From NCBI GenBank assembly GCA_907163375.1, contig CAJQUW010001728.1, positions 1-64,000 of the forward strand: a stretch of DNA of 64,000 nt, in the 5' to 3' direction. Below, piece after piece: positions 10,876 through 19,397 of the stretch. Below the pieces are notes generated by a model. That model was not told the origin of the DNA and did no database searches. It saw nothing but the letters and a program-made list of their open reading frames with translations. Origin of the DNA: Prostheceraeus crozeri. Lineage: Eukaryota > Platyhelminthes > Polycladida > Euryleptidae. Made by a program: the position numbers and the translations under genes. The stretch's first letter is position 1; every line of letters starts with the position of its first letter.

Positions 10876-11890
10876 CATCTTCCCTTCAATACATCTTTCA
10901 ATTCAATCTTCTATCCTTTCTTAACTTTTTTCCTTTTCATCTTCCATTATCTATTATCATTTTCAAAATCTTTTATTTTTCACTCTTACAATATACACGA
11001 CTTACAATTCATTTTATTTTCTTAATAATCTTCTAATTTCTATTTACATAAACTATTCCTCCATCTTTTATCATTCAACTTTTTTTCCCCACATAACATC
11101 ATCTTACATTCAATCAACGCTATTCTCCTGTTTCCATTATTCTTACCATCAATTCTTACATTATTTTTTTTTTTTTTTTTCAAACTTATCATACATTCCT
11201 TTTATCTTCTATCTCCATGCATTCATCAAAAAATTTTTTCATTTTTGCTTCTACCATCATTTTCATTCTCATCACAGTTTATTTTACCTTATTCCTCCTT
11301 CATATTTTCCTTATCTTTTCATCTCGCTATCCCTTTTTTTATATTTTTCTCTCTTTATTTCTTATTTCCATTATCAATCCTTTATAATCTTACTCGTTAC
11401 CATTTCTTATATACGATACTCCTTCTCATCATTTCTTTTTTTATATATCCTCCATACTTCCTTTTTCTAACACTTCTTTATCTTTCTTCATACTTACATC
11501 ATTATTCCTATATTTTTTATTATCATCTTTATCATTTTTCTCTAACATCGTTTTACTTTGTCCTCTTTCCACTTTATCTTCTAAATCTTTTTTCATCATT
11601 TTCTTACTATTTTCCTCATATCTTTCTTTTCTTACTTTATCCTTTTCTTTTTTTTCCTTCAACACTTTTTCCATTTTCTTTCTACATCTCACATTATCCT
11701 CTTTTTCTTCCTTTTTATTTTATACTTTACTTATTTTCCTTTTCTCTTCTTCCCATTCATTTCAATCATTATTTTACAACATCTTGTTATTAATTTTCCC
11801 CTTACCGTACATCTTTAAATCATTTTCATCATCATCTTCATCTTTTAATCTTTTCTCTTAATCATCTACCTTCCGAGAATCTTCATCTTT
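10876..11890. repeat. 1-kb tract nearly free of G on the plus strand
   Basis: For about 1,000 bp the plus strand is almost only T, C and A, with T-rich runs (for example 15 or more T at about 11,165-11,180). The bias fades in and out at both edges instead of starting sharply. Long frames inside it are simple-composition by-products. It lies inside the penton-like cluster. It may be an artefact of one bad read, like the G tract at 18.1-19.1 kb, or a true low-complexity insertion. Confidence 0.85.
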
Positions 11891-13072
11891 TCACTTTCCA
11901 TCATCTTCACCAATATTGGAATATATCTGAAAATAGTTAATACGACGCGATAGCGACATGTCTGCGCTAGCTTTGGTTACAGTACCACTTTTAAAGATAT
12001 TTTGATCAAAACCCAAAATGTCCATTAGAGTTTTATCCATAATTAGTTCAATACCTTTTCCACTTATAGTGAGAGACAAAGTACCTTCTTTTTCAGAAAA
12101 TGAAATATGTTGCTCATTAATCACTTCATTTAAATAATCTACAACCAATTTAACCGAAGTAATAATGCGAGGCATCAACACTCTTGTTTCATGTAAGATA
12201 CCACCAAAAGGCTCTACACACTTTCTGTATAAAGATACGGTCCATTCTGTATCAAATTGATTTGACCTTTCACATGGTAAATGTTGCATATCAGATTTTC
12301 CATGAACAGCTGCAGAACGATGTCGTAAGAACTGATGAAAATCTTTTGAACAAACTAATACTAGATCATCATCATTTAATTTGCTTATTGCAATATGATT
12401 AGATGATTTGATATAAGTCAATGTTGCCACTTGTTTACCATCAACTCGAAGGAGATAATTAAATTTCTTCAATAATGTTTCAGGAGTCATGTTTGTCTTT
12501 CTTGGCTTAATCACAATCTTCTTCACCAACGTCTTCTCATTTCTTGGAATAAGATCTACATAATAAGCTTCCTCTCGATATATTAACTGTTTATGACCAC
12601 TTATGTGGTAATTAACGTTAAAATTATCATAGCTTGTTAAGGCGCTAGCGAGGTAACCTAAATCATTTCTTAAACTTGGACTTAAACCAACAATCCAATC
12701 TTTCTCAACTACATGATGTACATAATTATAATCATCATTGTGCGGAGTAAATTGGACAATATGTTTACACGCTTTATTCAAGAAATCATATATAAACTTT
12801 TTACATGATAAGAGATCTTTCTTTGGCCACTGTGGAATGTATACTCGGCACCCCTTTTCACATTGATAAGCAGCTGTACGCCTCATATTAATAGTCATCA
12901 CCTCATGATCAAAAGTATAGACACAGTTGCTATAAACAAGTTGAGTGACACCCACTTCCCAATTTCCATTTAGCTGTTGTGCATGATCAATGGGAGTAGA
13001 AAAGAGTGCGGCTCGATTACTAGTAAATCTCTTTGTAGCCGCATTGCTAAGCAAAATATGATAAAACGACAT
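11891..13072 (-). pseudogene. Penton-like capsid protein paralogue 2, N-terminal and central region (fossil)
   Basis: A long open frame whose best start is the ATG at 13,072 (MSFYHILLSNAATKRF); an upstream TTG extension lies in the promoter space. LNGNWEVGVTQLVYSN near residue 36 matches the penton-like family signature also seen in the neighbouring paralogue (10,608). The frame then runs about 390 residues with several family-like beta-rich stretches and ends at the pyrimidine-rich tract. Minus-strand ATGCAAAGTTG at 13,095-13,101 is 23 bp before the start. Related to paralogue 1, so the cluster arose by gene duplication. Confidence 0.75.
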
Positions 13073-13094
13073 TTTTATATTGCTGATCTGCAAC

Positions 13095-13101
13095 TTTGCA
13101 T
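13095..13101 (-). promoter_or_regulatory. ATGCAAA motif in the divergent promoter space at 13.1 kb
   Basis: The space between the minus-strand penton-like start (13,072) and the plus-strand PC4-like start (13,108) is only 35 bp and contains ATGCAAAGTTGC on the minus strand. Whatever drives both genes must be very compact or lie inside coding sequence. Confidence 0.45.
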
Positions 13102-13107
13102 AACATC

Positions 13108-13464
13108 ATGAAGACTTGGATTTTGGACTCTCTACAATATATCAGAGTTGATCGTGATGGAAACGTACATTTCAAAAATTCTCATGGTCATACATCAAGA
13201 GGAATTACATTAACATGGCGACAATTTGTCAACCTCAATGATATCATGAGGGATTTGGAATATTTTGAAACATTAAGATTCATCTCCTTGGGTGATCAAG
13301 TTTGGCTTCAACATTACAGAAATGAAATTCAAATCTACCATTCTCATTCCGCAAACTGTTTCTCATTTCGCAAATACAATTGGGAGAAGTATAGAAGATA
13401 CATACATCGCTCCATCATGACATTTATTCGTCGTGAGTTCATCGCCCTACTATGCAAATCTTAA
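13108..13464 (+). CDS. PC4-like protein 1, copy A
   Basis: About 119 residues from the ATG at 13,108. The stretch GNVHFKN...RGITLTWRQFVNLNDIM resembles the core of the transcription coactivator PC4/p15 (beta strands, then KGISL..QW..L and a helix). The second half (GDQVWLQHYRNEIQIYHS..) may add further strands. PC4 proteins bind single-stranded or melted DNA and act with TFIID/RNA polymerase II. It stands first in the plus-strand block that also holds a second PC4-like protein and the TBP-like protein. The match is by eye, and short, so the family call is tentative; that the two proteins at 13,108 and 13,487 are paralogues is firm. Confidence 0.5.
   Translation: MKTWILDSLQYIRVDRDGNVHFKNSHGHTSRGITLTWRQFVNLNDIMRDLEYFETLRFISLGDQVWLQHYRNEIQIYHSHSANCFSFRKYNWEKYRRYIHRSIMTFIRREFIALLCKS
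13452..13458 (+). promoter_or_regulatory. ATGCAAA motif before PC4-like gene 2, copy A
   Basis: ATGCAAATC on the plus strand, 29-35 bp before the start at 13,487 and overlapping the end of PC4-like gene 1. Also present in copy B at 20,005-20,011. Confidence 0.4.
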
Positions 13465-13486
13465 TCAGACATGACTACCACGCACC

Positions 13487-14137
13487 ATGAGTTGGAAATT
13501 AGATTCCCTACAACGTATTGAAACGGATCATGATCGAAACGTCTATTTCAAAGATTCAACTGGAAATGTGAGAAGAGAGTTTGCTTTATCTTATCGTCAT
13601 TTTCAATCTCTACATCATATCATGAAGGACTTGAAATACTTCTATATGAAAAGACATTCACGTATTGGAAATCGCATCTGGCTGCGCGTCAACAATCGGC
13701 GAATTCAACTCTATCATTCCCAACTTCATACTAACTTCACATTTCATCAAGGTAGTTGGGAAAAGTATAAAAGGAAGGTACATCGCTCAATTTACTCATT
13801 CTTTCATCATGAAGCGCCATCGCTACACCATCGTCAACATTCTCCGTCGCTTCAGACTCTACACCAAAATCGATCTCACAACATTACACCAACAGCTTCC
13901 AAACAGCAAGTATTACCCGGGCCGTCCTCAAATGTTAGTGGTGAAGATGAACAATTCACGGAATCTTCAACTCTTCCCAAATGGGACTGTACAGATTCTC
14001 GGCGCCCTTTCTCATTCATCGGCGCAGTCAATGCGCTTAGAGCTACAAAGACTACTACGTCGGATATGGAAGAGGGAGAGGTGTGTGATGTCGAATCTGA
14101 CTGTGGACAATATGGTGATCTCTACTCAATTGAGTGA
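13487..14137 (+). CDS. PC4-like protein 2 with long C-terminal extension, copy A
   Basis: 216 residues. Residues 1-100 align with PC4-like protein 1 (LDSLQRIETDHDRNVYFKDS, then RREFALSYRHFQSLHHIMKDL and NRIWLRVNNRRIQLYHS). The rest is polar and low in complexity, ending acidic, and lies in another frame over the first 330 bp of the TBP-like gene. The same overlapping frame is open in copy B. It may be a true overlapping extension or just chance openness opposite a conserved gene. Probable DNA-binding coactivator-type protein; tentative. Confidence 0.5.
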   Translation: MSWKLDSLQRIETDHDRNVYFKDSTGNVRREFALSYRHFQSLHHIMKDLKYFYMKRHSRIGNRIWLRVNNRRIQLYHSQLHTNFTFHQGSWEKYKRKVHRSIYSFFHHEAPSLHHRQHSPSLQTLHQNRSHNITPTASKQQVLPGPSSNVSGEDEQFTESSTLPKWDCTDSRRPFSFIGAVNALRATKTTTSDMEEGEVCDVESDCGQYGDLYSIE

Positions 14138-14354
14138 CAGTCTATCATTTTTGAAGATTCGTACCAGCAGTTACAATTTGTGTTATGAACCCGAACTTTT
14201 TCCTGCAGCTCTCATTAGTTGTTGGTTACCTGTGCATGTGGCAATCTTTCATAATAGTAAAGTGATCATTACTGGACTAAAATCTCATGTACAAGCAAAT
14301 GTGATCCTAGACTATCTCATTGAGTATGTACGTACCCAGCGGATTGTAAAATAA
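13809..14354 (+). CDS. TBP-like (TATA-box-binding protein-like) protein, copy A
   Basis: 181 residues from ATG at 13,809 (MKRHRYTIVNILRRF), the length of a TBP core without N-terminal tail. Repeat 1: KIDLTTLHQQLPNSKYYP (20-37; TBP has KLDLKTIALRARNAEYNP), then LQLFPNGTVQILGALSH (53-69). Repeat 2: NMVIS (101-105), YEPELFP (126-132, identical to TBP), then AIFHNSKVIITGLKS (145-159; TBP has LIFVSGKVVLTGAKV). Three of the four DNA-intercalating Phe positions are kept (Phe56, Phe131, Phe147); the first is not. TBP bends DNA at TATA boxes to begin transcription, so this may direct transcription of Polinton genes in the nucleus. A poly(A) signal overlaps the stop. An in-frame extension upstream to 13,665 looks spurious. 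Confidence 0.85.
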   Translation: MKRHRYTIVNILRRFRLYTKIDLTTLHQQLPNSKYYPGRPQMLVVKMNNSRNLQLFPNGTVQILGALSHSSAQSMRLELQRLLRRIWKRERCVMSNLTVDNMVISTQLSDSLSFLKIRTSSYNLCYEPELFPAALISCWLPVHVAIFHNSKVIITGLKSHVQANVILDYLIEYVRTQRIVK

Positions 14355-14388
14355 AAAACAATTTTTCCAACATGATGTTTTTATTTCA
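14350..14388. terminator. Back-to-back poly(A) signals, copy A
   Basis: AAATAAAA at the stop of the TBP-like gene (plus) and TTTTTATTT (AAATAAA on the minus strand, about 14,380-14,388) at the stop of the protease gene. Two convergent transcription units end within 30 bp of one another. Confidence 0.6.
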
Positions 14389-14842
14389 AATCATGATAGA
14401 ACTTACAAATCATTTTTTCATTAGAGGATGGATTACATGAAAAGTTTTGAATAACAGATGCAAATCGAGATACATGTAAACGTTTTAAGATGAAGTACAG
14501 TACAAAAGCACCACACGTTGATGAAAGTGGATGTTGTAGTATGCGTTCATTTCGCTGATATTGACGCGTATGTTTTCTCAACCACTGCTGTGTTGGTATA
14601 TTTGGAGGTTGAGCAAGAGAGTCAAATAGTTCACCACGTCGGTCTTCTCCAATAAAGATCGCTTTCCAATGCTCACCGCCTAAATTCTGCGAATGAGTGT
14701 TTAGCACAATAAAGATGGGATAGTGATTTACTGCAGGTGGTAAGGTATCGAGTGAATAGACATTATCGAAAGCTTTCAACGTCGCTTCGTCTGCATTACG
14801 CTGCACTTTAGTCTTAATATCGTCAGCAGTCAACCAACTCAT
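14381..14842 (-). CDS. PRO: Adenain-type cysteine protease, copy A
   Basis: 153 residues, full length for Polinton proteases. The catalytic set is visible: His58 in GGEHWKAIFI, Asp74 in ELFDSLA, Gln103, and Cys110 in SSTCGAFVLYF. Enzymes of this family (adenovirus protease, C5/Ulp-like) mature virion proteins. Its ATG overlaps the stop of the capsid gene as TAATG, which suggests coupled expression from one transcript. Open in both copies. Confidence 0.93.
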   Translation of the reverse strand: MSWLTADDIKTKVQRNADEATLKAFDNVYSLDTLPPAVNHYPIFIVLNTHSQNLGGEHWKAIFIGEDRRGELFDSLAQPPNIPTQQWLRKHTRQYQRNERILQHPLSSTCGAFVLYFILKRLHVSRFASVIQNFSCNPSSNEKMICKFYHDLK

Positions 14843-16120
14843 TAACGATTATACTGAAGAATCACGTCACGATACTTTGTAATTTCAATATTTGAATCGA
14901 AGACTGCATAAATTAATACATTGATCGTCTCAGGTAGTGTTCTTTTGAACGTCAAATCCAAACGAATATTATGAGGCACGTTCGCTTGACGATAGGGTGC
15001 ACTAATATCGCTGTCAGCAGTCAAATCAAATGCATAAATAGTATATCCACTCTTAAACTCTTTCATAGTCAGTCCGTTGGTGTCATCCGTATTGTAAAAG
15101 CCAAAGACATCCATAAAATCAACATAACTGCGCATAAATTGATCCGAAGCAAAATCTGGTTTGTAGGGTGGACCAGGATGACTCACACCATTTACACGTA
15201 AAGCAATTTCACTTAACTGATTGTGTTTAAAATTGAAAGGATTCTTCTTTATATTACCATTAAATGCATCATTTTCAACCATTGCCACCATGAGGAGCTT
15301 CGGTGCTTCCGATGGAAAGAGGCCATCTTTCATGAAACTCTTTTGATCTTTCGGAATTGTAAAGGTGAGAAGCTTTGTATGCTGAACGGGGTAAATGGCA
15401 TTTTGGCGGTTAAGACCTTCAGCATGCCCTCTAATGACACTTGGATTCGGTACTACTCGACGAATGTAAAGTGCAATATCTTCCACATGAATTCTAAAAT
15501 TGTCAACTTTAGCAAATGCATTCAGCGCAAATTCAGGCTTATTCAATGTCAGCTTGAGTCGCATGCTGGTATTACAGAGTAAAAACTTTGACTGTCTAAA
15601 GAAGTCTAAATTCAGCGGACCATATAGCTGACATACTCTACTATCTTTAATCATAGCAGATCGCTTTACAAAGCCACTGTTTGTTTCAACATCAAATTTT
15701 CCTGCTTCATCTCTGTACCATCCCATGGCTTCCATATGACTTTTTTGTGCTGCTGGATGAAACTGTGATACATGATTGAAATATGATTTATAGGGATAAT
15801 CGCTTTGACCACCTTCCACCTGCTGCTCTCCAATCGTTAGAGAAACATCGCGAAGTAATGTAGTCAATGGTAAATTGTTCAGTCCAACTTTATGTGCATC
15901 GTCAATAGCAGTTCCATCTGCTTGCTGAATTCTAAACCTCAAATCAAGCATCGCATAACTCAAATCTATGTAGTCATCACTACCACCAGGAATAACAAAT
16001 TCAATGGGGCCAGCATTCTCAGCTGTTCGAGGATGATAATCTACAATACTTGAACTAAGAATATCTGTCTGTATGGCTTGTTGATCGAAACAAACAAAAA
16101 CCGGAAGTTTTACACTCCAT
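14842..16120 (-). pseudogene. MCP: Capsid protein, F54H12.2-like family, copy A
   Basis: The protein matches the family annotated in animal genomes as F54H12.2-like, which I take to be the Polinton major capsid (double jelly-roll) protein, with penton as the alternative. Family marks: FVIPGGSDDYIDLSYA near the start, QADGTAIDDAHKVGLNNLPL, YPYKSYFNHVSQFHP, NPFNFKHNQLSEIALRVNG and GYTIYAFDLTADSD near the end. The start at 16,120 lies 2 bp after the stop of the basic protein gene, and the stop overlaps the protease ATG. About one break; otherwise close to full length (about 425 residues). Confidence 0.88.
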
Positions 16121-16122
16121 GA

Positions 16123-16578
16123 TTAGAAGTTATAGCAGCGTCGTCGTTTAGCGCCTGATGAATGATTAGAGCCTCTGCGACGTTTGCGTGAATGCCTTTT
16201 GACTGAAGATCGCACCTTACCAGCTCCGCGATGTTTCCTCCTTCCTTTATTCATTCGTTTAGGTGATTTCTTTCCTTGAGTAACACCAGCAAAGGTCTGC
16301 TTCAATGTTTTTAAACCGCGTTCCTTCCCACGATTCAACAAACTGCTCTTAAAACTTCTACCTCTGGAAAGATCACTAGCAACATCACCAGCAAAGCCAA
16401 CGGCATTACTTAAAACATTTCGTTTTAAAGATCTACCGACATTGGATATGAGAGGTGCTACAACAGATTTCAGTGCACCAAGTATGCTACCTCCACGTTG
16501 GCGGCGAGCGCCGATGTAAATTTGTCCTCCACCACTTACATAGGAGGGTCGTGAATAAAATGAGGCAGTTGGATTCAT
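16123..16578 (-). CDS. Small basic Gly-rich virion core-like protein, copy A
   Basis: 151 residues. It has a Gly-rich start (SYVSGGGQIYIGARRQRGGS), a hydrophobic stretch (ILGALKSVVAPLI, about 32-44), a DVASDLSRGRSFKSSL segment, and a very basic Arg/Lys-rich tail. The layout recalls small Polinton virion proteins and adenovirus core/pVI-like proteins, but no named family is certain. It begins the tight basic-capsid-protease cluster; ATGCAAA on the minus strand (16,610-16,616) lies 32-38 bp before its ATG. Confidence 0.7.
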   Translation of the reverse strand: MNPTASFYSRPSYVSGGGQIYIGARRQRGGSILGALKSVVAPLISNVGRSLKRNVLSNAVGFAGDVASDLSRGRSFKSSLLNRGKERGLKTLKQTFAGVTQGKKSPKRMNKGRRKHRGAGKVRSSVKRHSRKRRRGSNHSSGAKRRRCYNF

Positions 16579-16609
16579 AGCTCAAACCCTAAACATTGTT
16601 AGTTACAAC

Positions 16610-16616
16610 TTTGCAT
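16610..16616 (-). promoter_or_regulatory. ATGCAAA motif before the basic-capsid-protease cluster, copy A
   Basis: Minus-strand ATGCAAAGTTGTA, 32 bp before the first gene of the cluster and directly beside the stop of the integrase gene. Copy B has the same at 23,162-23,168. Confidence 0.5.
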
Positions 16617-16619
16617 GAA

Positions 16620-17930
16620 TCACTGTCGATCACTTAGATGAAAGATGTCGGCACGACGCATCCAAGAGTTCATACTTGAAGGATAACCAGTCCATTTAAC
16701 AAGACACCATTCTTCACCTTGCCGTTTTTTACATCGAATGATTTTCTCTACCAAATATGTTTCACTTTCAGTGACTACCTCAATCTCATCGCGGTAAAAG
16801 CTACCCTCAATTTCTTCATTATCGTAATCTTTCAACTTGTAGGTGGTCGGAGAGTCTTTTTGATTAATCCTTGATACTGTAAATACCTCCTCTGTCCAAT
16901 TCGGAAGGTACCCTTTAGCAAAAACACTTTTCACTTTTGAGATACGAACTTTATCGCCAATTTTCACATCACTTTTCACATGAGTGCGTTTACGTTGGAA
17001 TGATTCGCGCACTTTATCTACATTGTCAGCATTTACATCTACTGGTCTGAGTCCAATAGAACGATGGATAGAGTGATTGTAGGCATGGAGTGTATCTTGT
17101 AGAACCTTTGTCCAATTTTGTGTCAAGTTGGCAGTAAAATGTCGCCACAAGCGATTTTTTAATGTGCGATTAAAACGTTCAACGAGTGCAGCTTTATAAG
17201 CACTCTTTACACTAAACAACTCAATGTCATGCCTCTCAAATAATCTTCTCACATGCTGATTTTCAAACTCTTTTCCTTGATCACTCTGAATTCTTTTTGG
17301 AATGCGACCTTCTCGAAAAATTGTTTGGAATGCTTTTGCTACTCCTTTCCCTTCTTTAGTTTTTAAAGGTTGAGCCCACGCATAACGCGAGAAAATATCA
17401 ATGACGGTTAAAATAAAATTATTGCCCGAGTTATGTTTTGAAATGGAGGCAACATCGCACAAATCTGCTTGCCACTGTTCATCGATGTCATGAACAATAT
17501 AATGGCGGGTGCGGTACTTCTTTTTCGCTTGTTTGTGGAGTGTATAGGTAGCCTGACCCTTTAACCATCGTTTCACTTGTGATTGTGGAAGACCACTCGC
17601 TTTTGATAATTTCTTGATAGATGCAAATCCTGCCGGATGTTTTACATCATAATAGATTGACTTCAAACGTTCAGTCGATGACGACTGACTCTTTTTCCTC
17701 CTTCTCATCTTTTTGTTTTCTCGCCTTTCTACATTTACAACAACTGCAGCATTTTTAGTTTCCGATTGTAATAATACAGCACGATGTGGATCTTTGATGT
17801 GAACATTTTGCTGATAATCTATTTCTTTCCTATACATTTGATTTGCAAGAGGTTGCTTTACTTGCTGCATGGCAGTCAAGTGTACATATTCATCCTGAGG
17901 AATAACAATCATGCGAGAATAAGAACTCAT
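16620..17930 (-). CDS. INT: Retrovirus-type integrase with chromodomain, copy A
   Basis: About 436 residues from the ATG at 17,930 (MSSYSRMIVIPQDEYVHL), chosen because copy B starts there; a frame extension to 17,960 exists. Order: N-terminal basic region (MRRRKKSQSSS), helix-turn-helix-like KASGLPQSQVKRWLKG, DDE core with Asp in QWQADLCDV, Asp in RIQSDQGKEF and Glu in ALVERFNRTLK, then a C-terminal chromodomain (YLVEKIIRCKKRQGEEWCLV, then KWTGYPSSMNSW). It inserts the element into host DNA; the chromodomain may guide it to modified histones. Open throughout. Confidence 0.94.
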   Translation of the reverse strand: MSSYSRMIVIPQDEYVHLTAMQQVKQPLANQMYRKEIDYQQNVHIKDPHRAVLLQSETKNAAVVVNVERRENKKMRRRKKSQSSSTERLKSIYYDVKHPAGFASIKKLSKASGLPQSQVKRWLKGQATYTLHKQAKKKYRTRHYIVHDIDEQWQADLCDVASISKHNSGNNFILTVIDIFSRYAWAQPLKTKEGKGVAKAFQTIFREGRIPKRIQSDQGKEFENQHVRRLFERHDIELFSVKSAYKAALVERFNRTLKNRLWRHFTANLTQNWTKVLQDTLHAYNHSIHRSIGLRPVDVNADNVDKVRESFQRKRTHVKSDVKIGDKVRISKVKSVFAKGYLPNWTEEVFTVSRINQKDSPTTYKLKDYDNEEIEGSFYRDEIEVVTESETYLVEKIIRCKKRQGEEWCLVKWTGYPSSMNSWMRRADIFHLSDRQ

Positions 17931-17984
17931 AGTTTGTAGAGAATCATGGGAGTTTTCCAAAGATCACATCGAAATCTCAATTCC

Positions 17985-18125
17985 GTCGACACTCTTGCGG
18001 TAAAAGTCAATGAATAAGTAACCGTAGATGGTTTTTCAAAGCTGCTTGAAAAATTTCATTAAAGCTTTTGATCCTCTGGTGCAACTTGTCGCGCTAAAAT
18101 TTTCAAATTAGACTTTTATTTCTCG
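17985..18125 (-). pseudogene. ATP: Packaging ATPase, 3-prime remnant, copy A
   Basis: The sequence matches the 3-prime end of the ATPase gene of copy B (about 24,525-24,665). It then passes into the G-rich tract, and no more of the gene is visible in this copy. Confidence 0.8.
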
Positions 18126-18517
18126 CGTATGGTCGGGGGGAAGTGATGGGTGGGTGGGCGATAGTTAGTGGGGGGTTGGGATGGAGTGGGTGGGTCAGGG
18201 GGGGGGGGGGGTCGGGGGGATAGTGGGGGAGAGGGGACTGGCAGGGTGGGGGAGCTGTGCTGGGGAGACGGTGGTTTGGGGGGGGGTGGATTGGGTTAGA
18301 GGGTGGTTGGGTGATGGCTAAGGGGGGATGGGTAGTGGGGGCAGGGGGGTGGGGGGGATGAATGGGGTGGTGGAGGGGGGTCGGGGTGTAGGGGGGGGTG
18401 GAGGGGGTTAGTTGGGTAGGAGGGGTGGGTGGAGGGGAATGTGGAGGGGGGGGGATTATTGATGGATGGGGTGTAGGGTGTGGGGGTGATGATAGGGAAG
18501 GTTTGGGGGGGGTGGCA

Positions 18518-18561
<44 letters not shown>

Positions 18562-18574
18562 GGGGGGGGGGGGT

Positions 18575-18609
<35 letters not shown>

Positions 18610-18637
18610 GGGGGGGGGGGGGGGGGGGTGGGGGGGT

Positions 18638-18680
<43 letters not shown>

Positions 18681-18693
18681 GGGGGGGGGGGGT

Positions 18694-18729
<36 letters not shown>

Positions 18730-18754
18730 GGGGGGGGGGGGGGGGGGGGGGGGT

Positions 18755-18786
<32 letters not shown>

Positions 18787-18839
18787 GGGGGGGGTGGGGG
18801 GGGGGGGGGGGGGGGGGGGGGGTGGGGGGGGGGGGGGGT

Positions 18840-18891
<52 letters not shown>

Positions 18892-18904
18892 GGGGGGGGG
18901 GGGT

Positions 18905-18955
<51 letters not shown>

Positions 18956-19105
18956 GGGGGGGGGGGGGGGTGGGAGGGATGGAATTAGGTTGGAGTTGTT
19001 TTTAGGGTTTAGGGGTGTAGTGTTATTGAAATGGGGAAGGGTGAGGGAGTTTTAAATGGTTTTAATATGTTGCTTTGTTATTATTTGATATTTTTGATAT
19101 AAGAT
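18126..19105. repeat. 1-kb G-saturated tract
   Basis: The sequence drifts from ordinary Polinton DNA into T/G-only text, then into almost pure G with scattered T (about 18,520-18,970), and back through a mirror-image gradient into ordinary sequence. It holds the place of the ATPase-QKGGFL segment of copy B with nearly the same length. The gradual, two-sided loss of A and C is what failing base calls look like. The Gly-only frames in it are not genes. Confidence 0.93.
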
Positions 19106-19110
19106 ATTAA

Positions 19111-19395
19111 TTAGATATGGATTATTTTGCAAAATTGAAGGCAATTACGTATGAAACAGCGTTGACAAAAAGCATGCTTACATCTCTTGAAGATGCGCTT
19201 TTCATTTCCATCCTTTCGCTTACATACATCACAACACATAGTTTCACCGTTACTGATATCTATAGCAAGTCTTTTTGAAGATATGAATTTGCTAGCCTTT
19301 TCTAAATAATAGACACATGTACAGAAGGAATATACTTCGAGAGTGAGCAGACATAGCTCGAAAACCAGTTGTGCTACAATCAAGTACCACTGCAT
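19111..19395 (-). CDS. RING-like protein, copy A
   Basis: Starts at ATG 19,395, 2 bp after the stop of the preceding gene. Two hydrophobic stretches (MQWYLIVAQLVFELCLLTLE) are followed by a zinc-binding half, CCDVCKRKDG...CKHAFCQRCFIRNCLQFC. The last Cys pair, seen in copy B, is lost here where the sequence enters the G-rich tract. See the copy B entry at 25,529 for the full domain. Confidence 0.65.
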   Translation of the reverse strand: MQWYLIVAQLVFELCLLTLEVYSFCTCVYYLEKASKFISSKRLAIDISNGETMCCDVCKRKDGNEKRIFKRCKHAFCQRCFIRNCLQFCKIIHI

Positions 19396-19397
19396 TT

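Noticed and set aside
11245-11793. A 182-residue hydrophobic frame and its opposite-strand Lys-rich frame
   Set aside because: Produced by the T/C-rich, G-free tract; no conserved domain, start context or neighbour logic.
14971-15582. Plus-strand frames inside the capsid gene (and again at 21,525-22,136)
   Set aside because: Shadows of the minus-strand capsid coding sequence; repeated only because the gene is duplicated.
18398-19055. Long poly-glycine frames
   Set aside because: They are translations of the G tract in every frame and have no coding signal.
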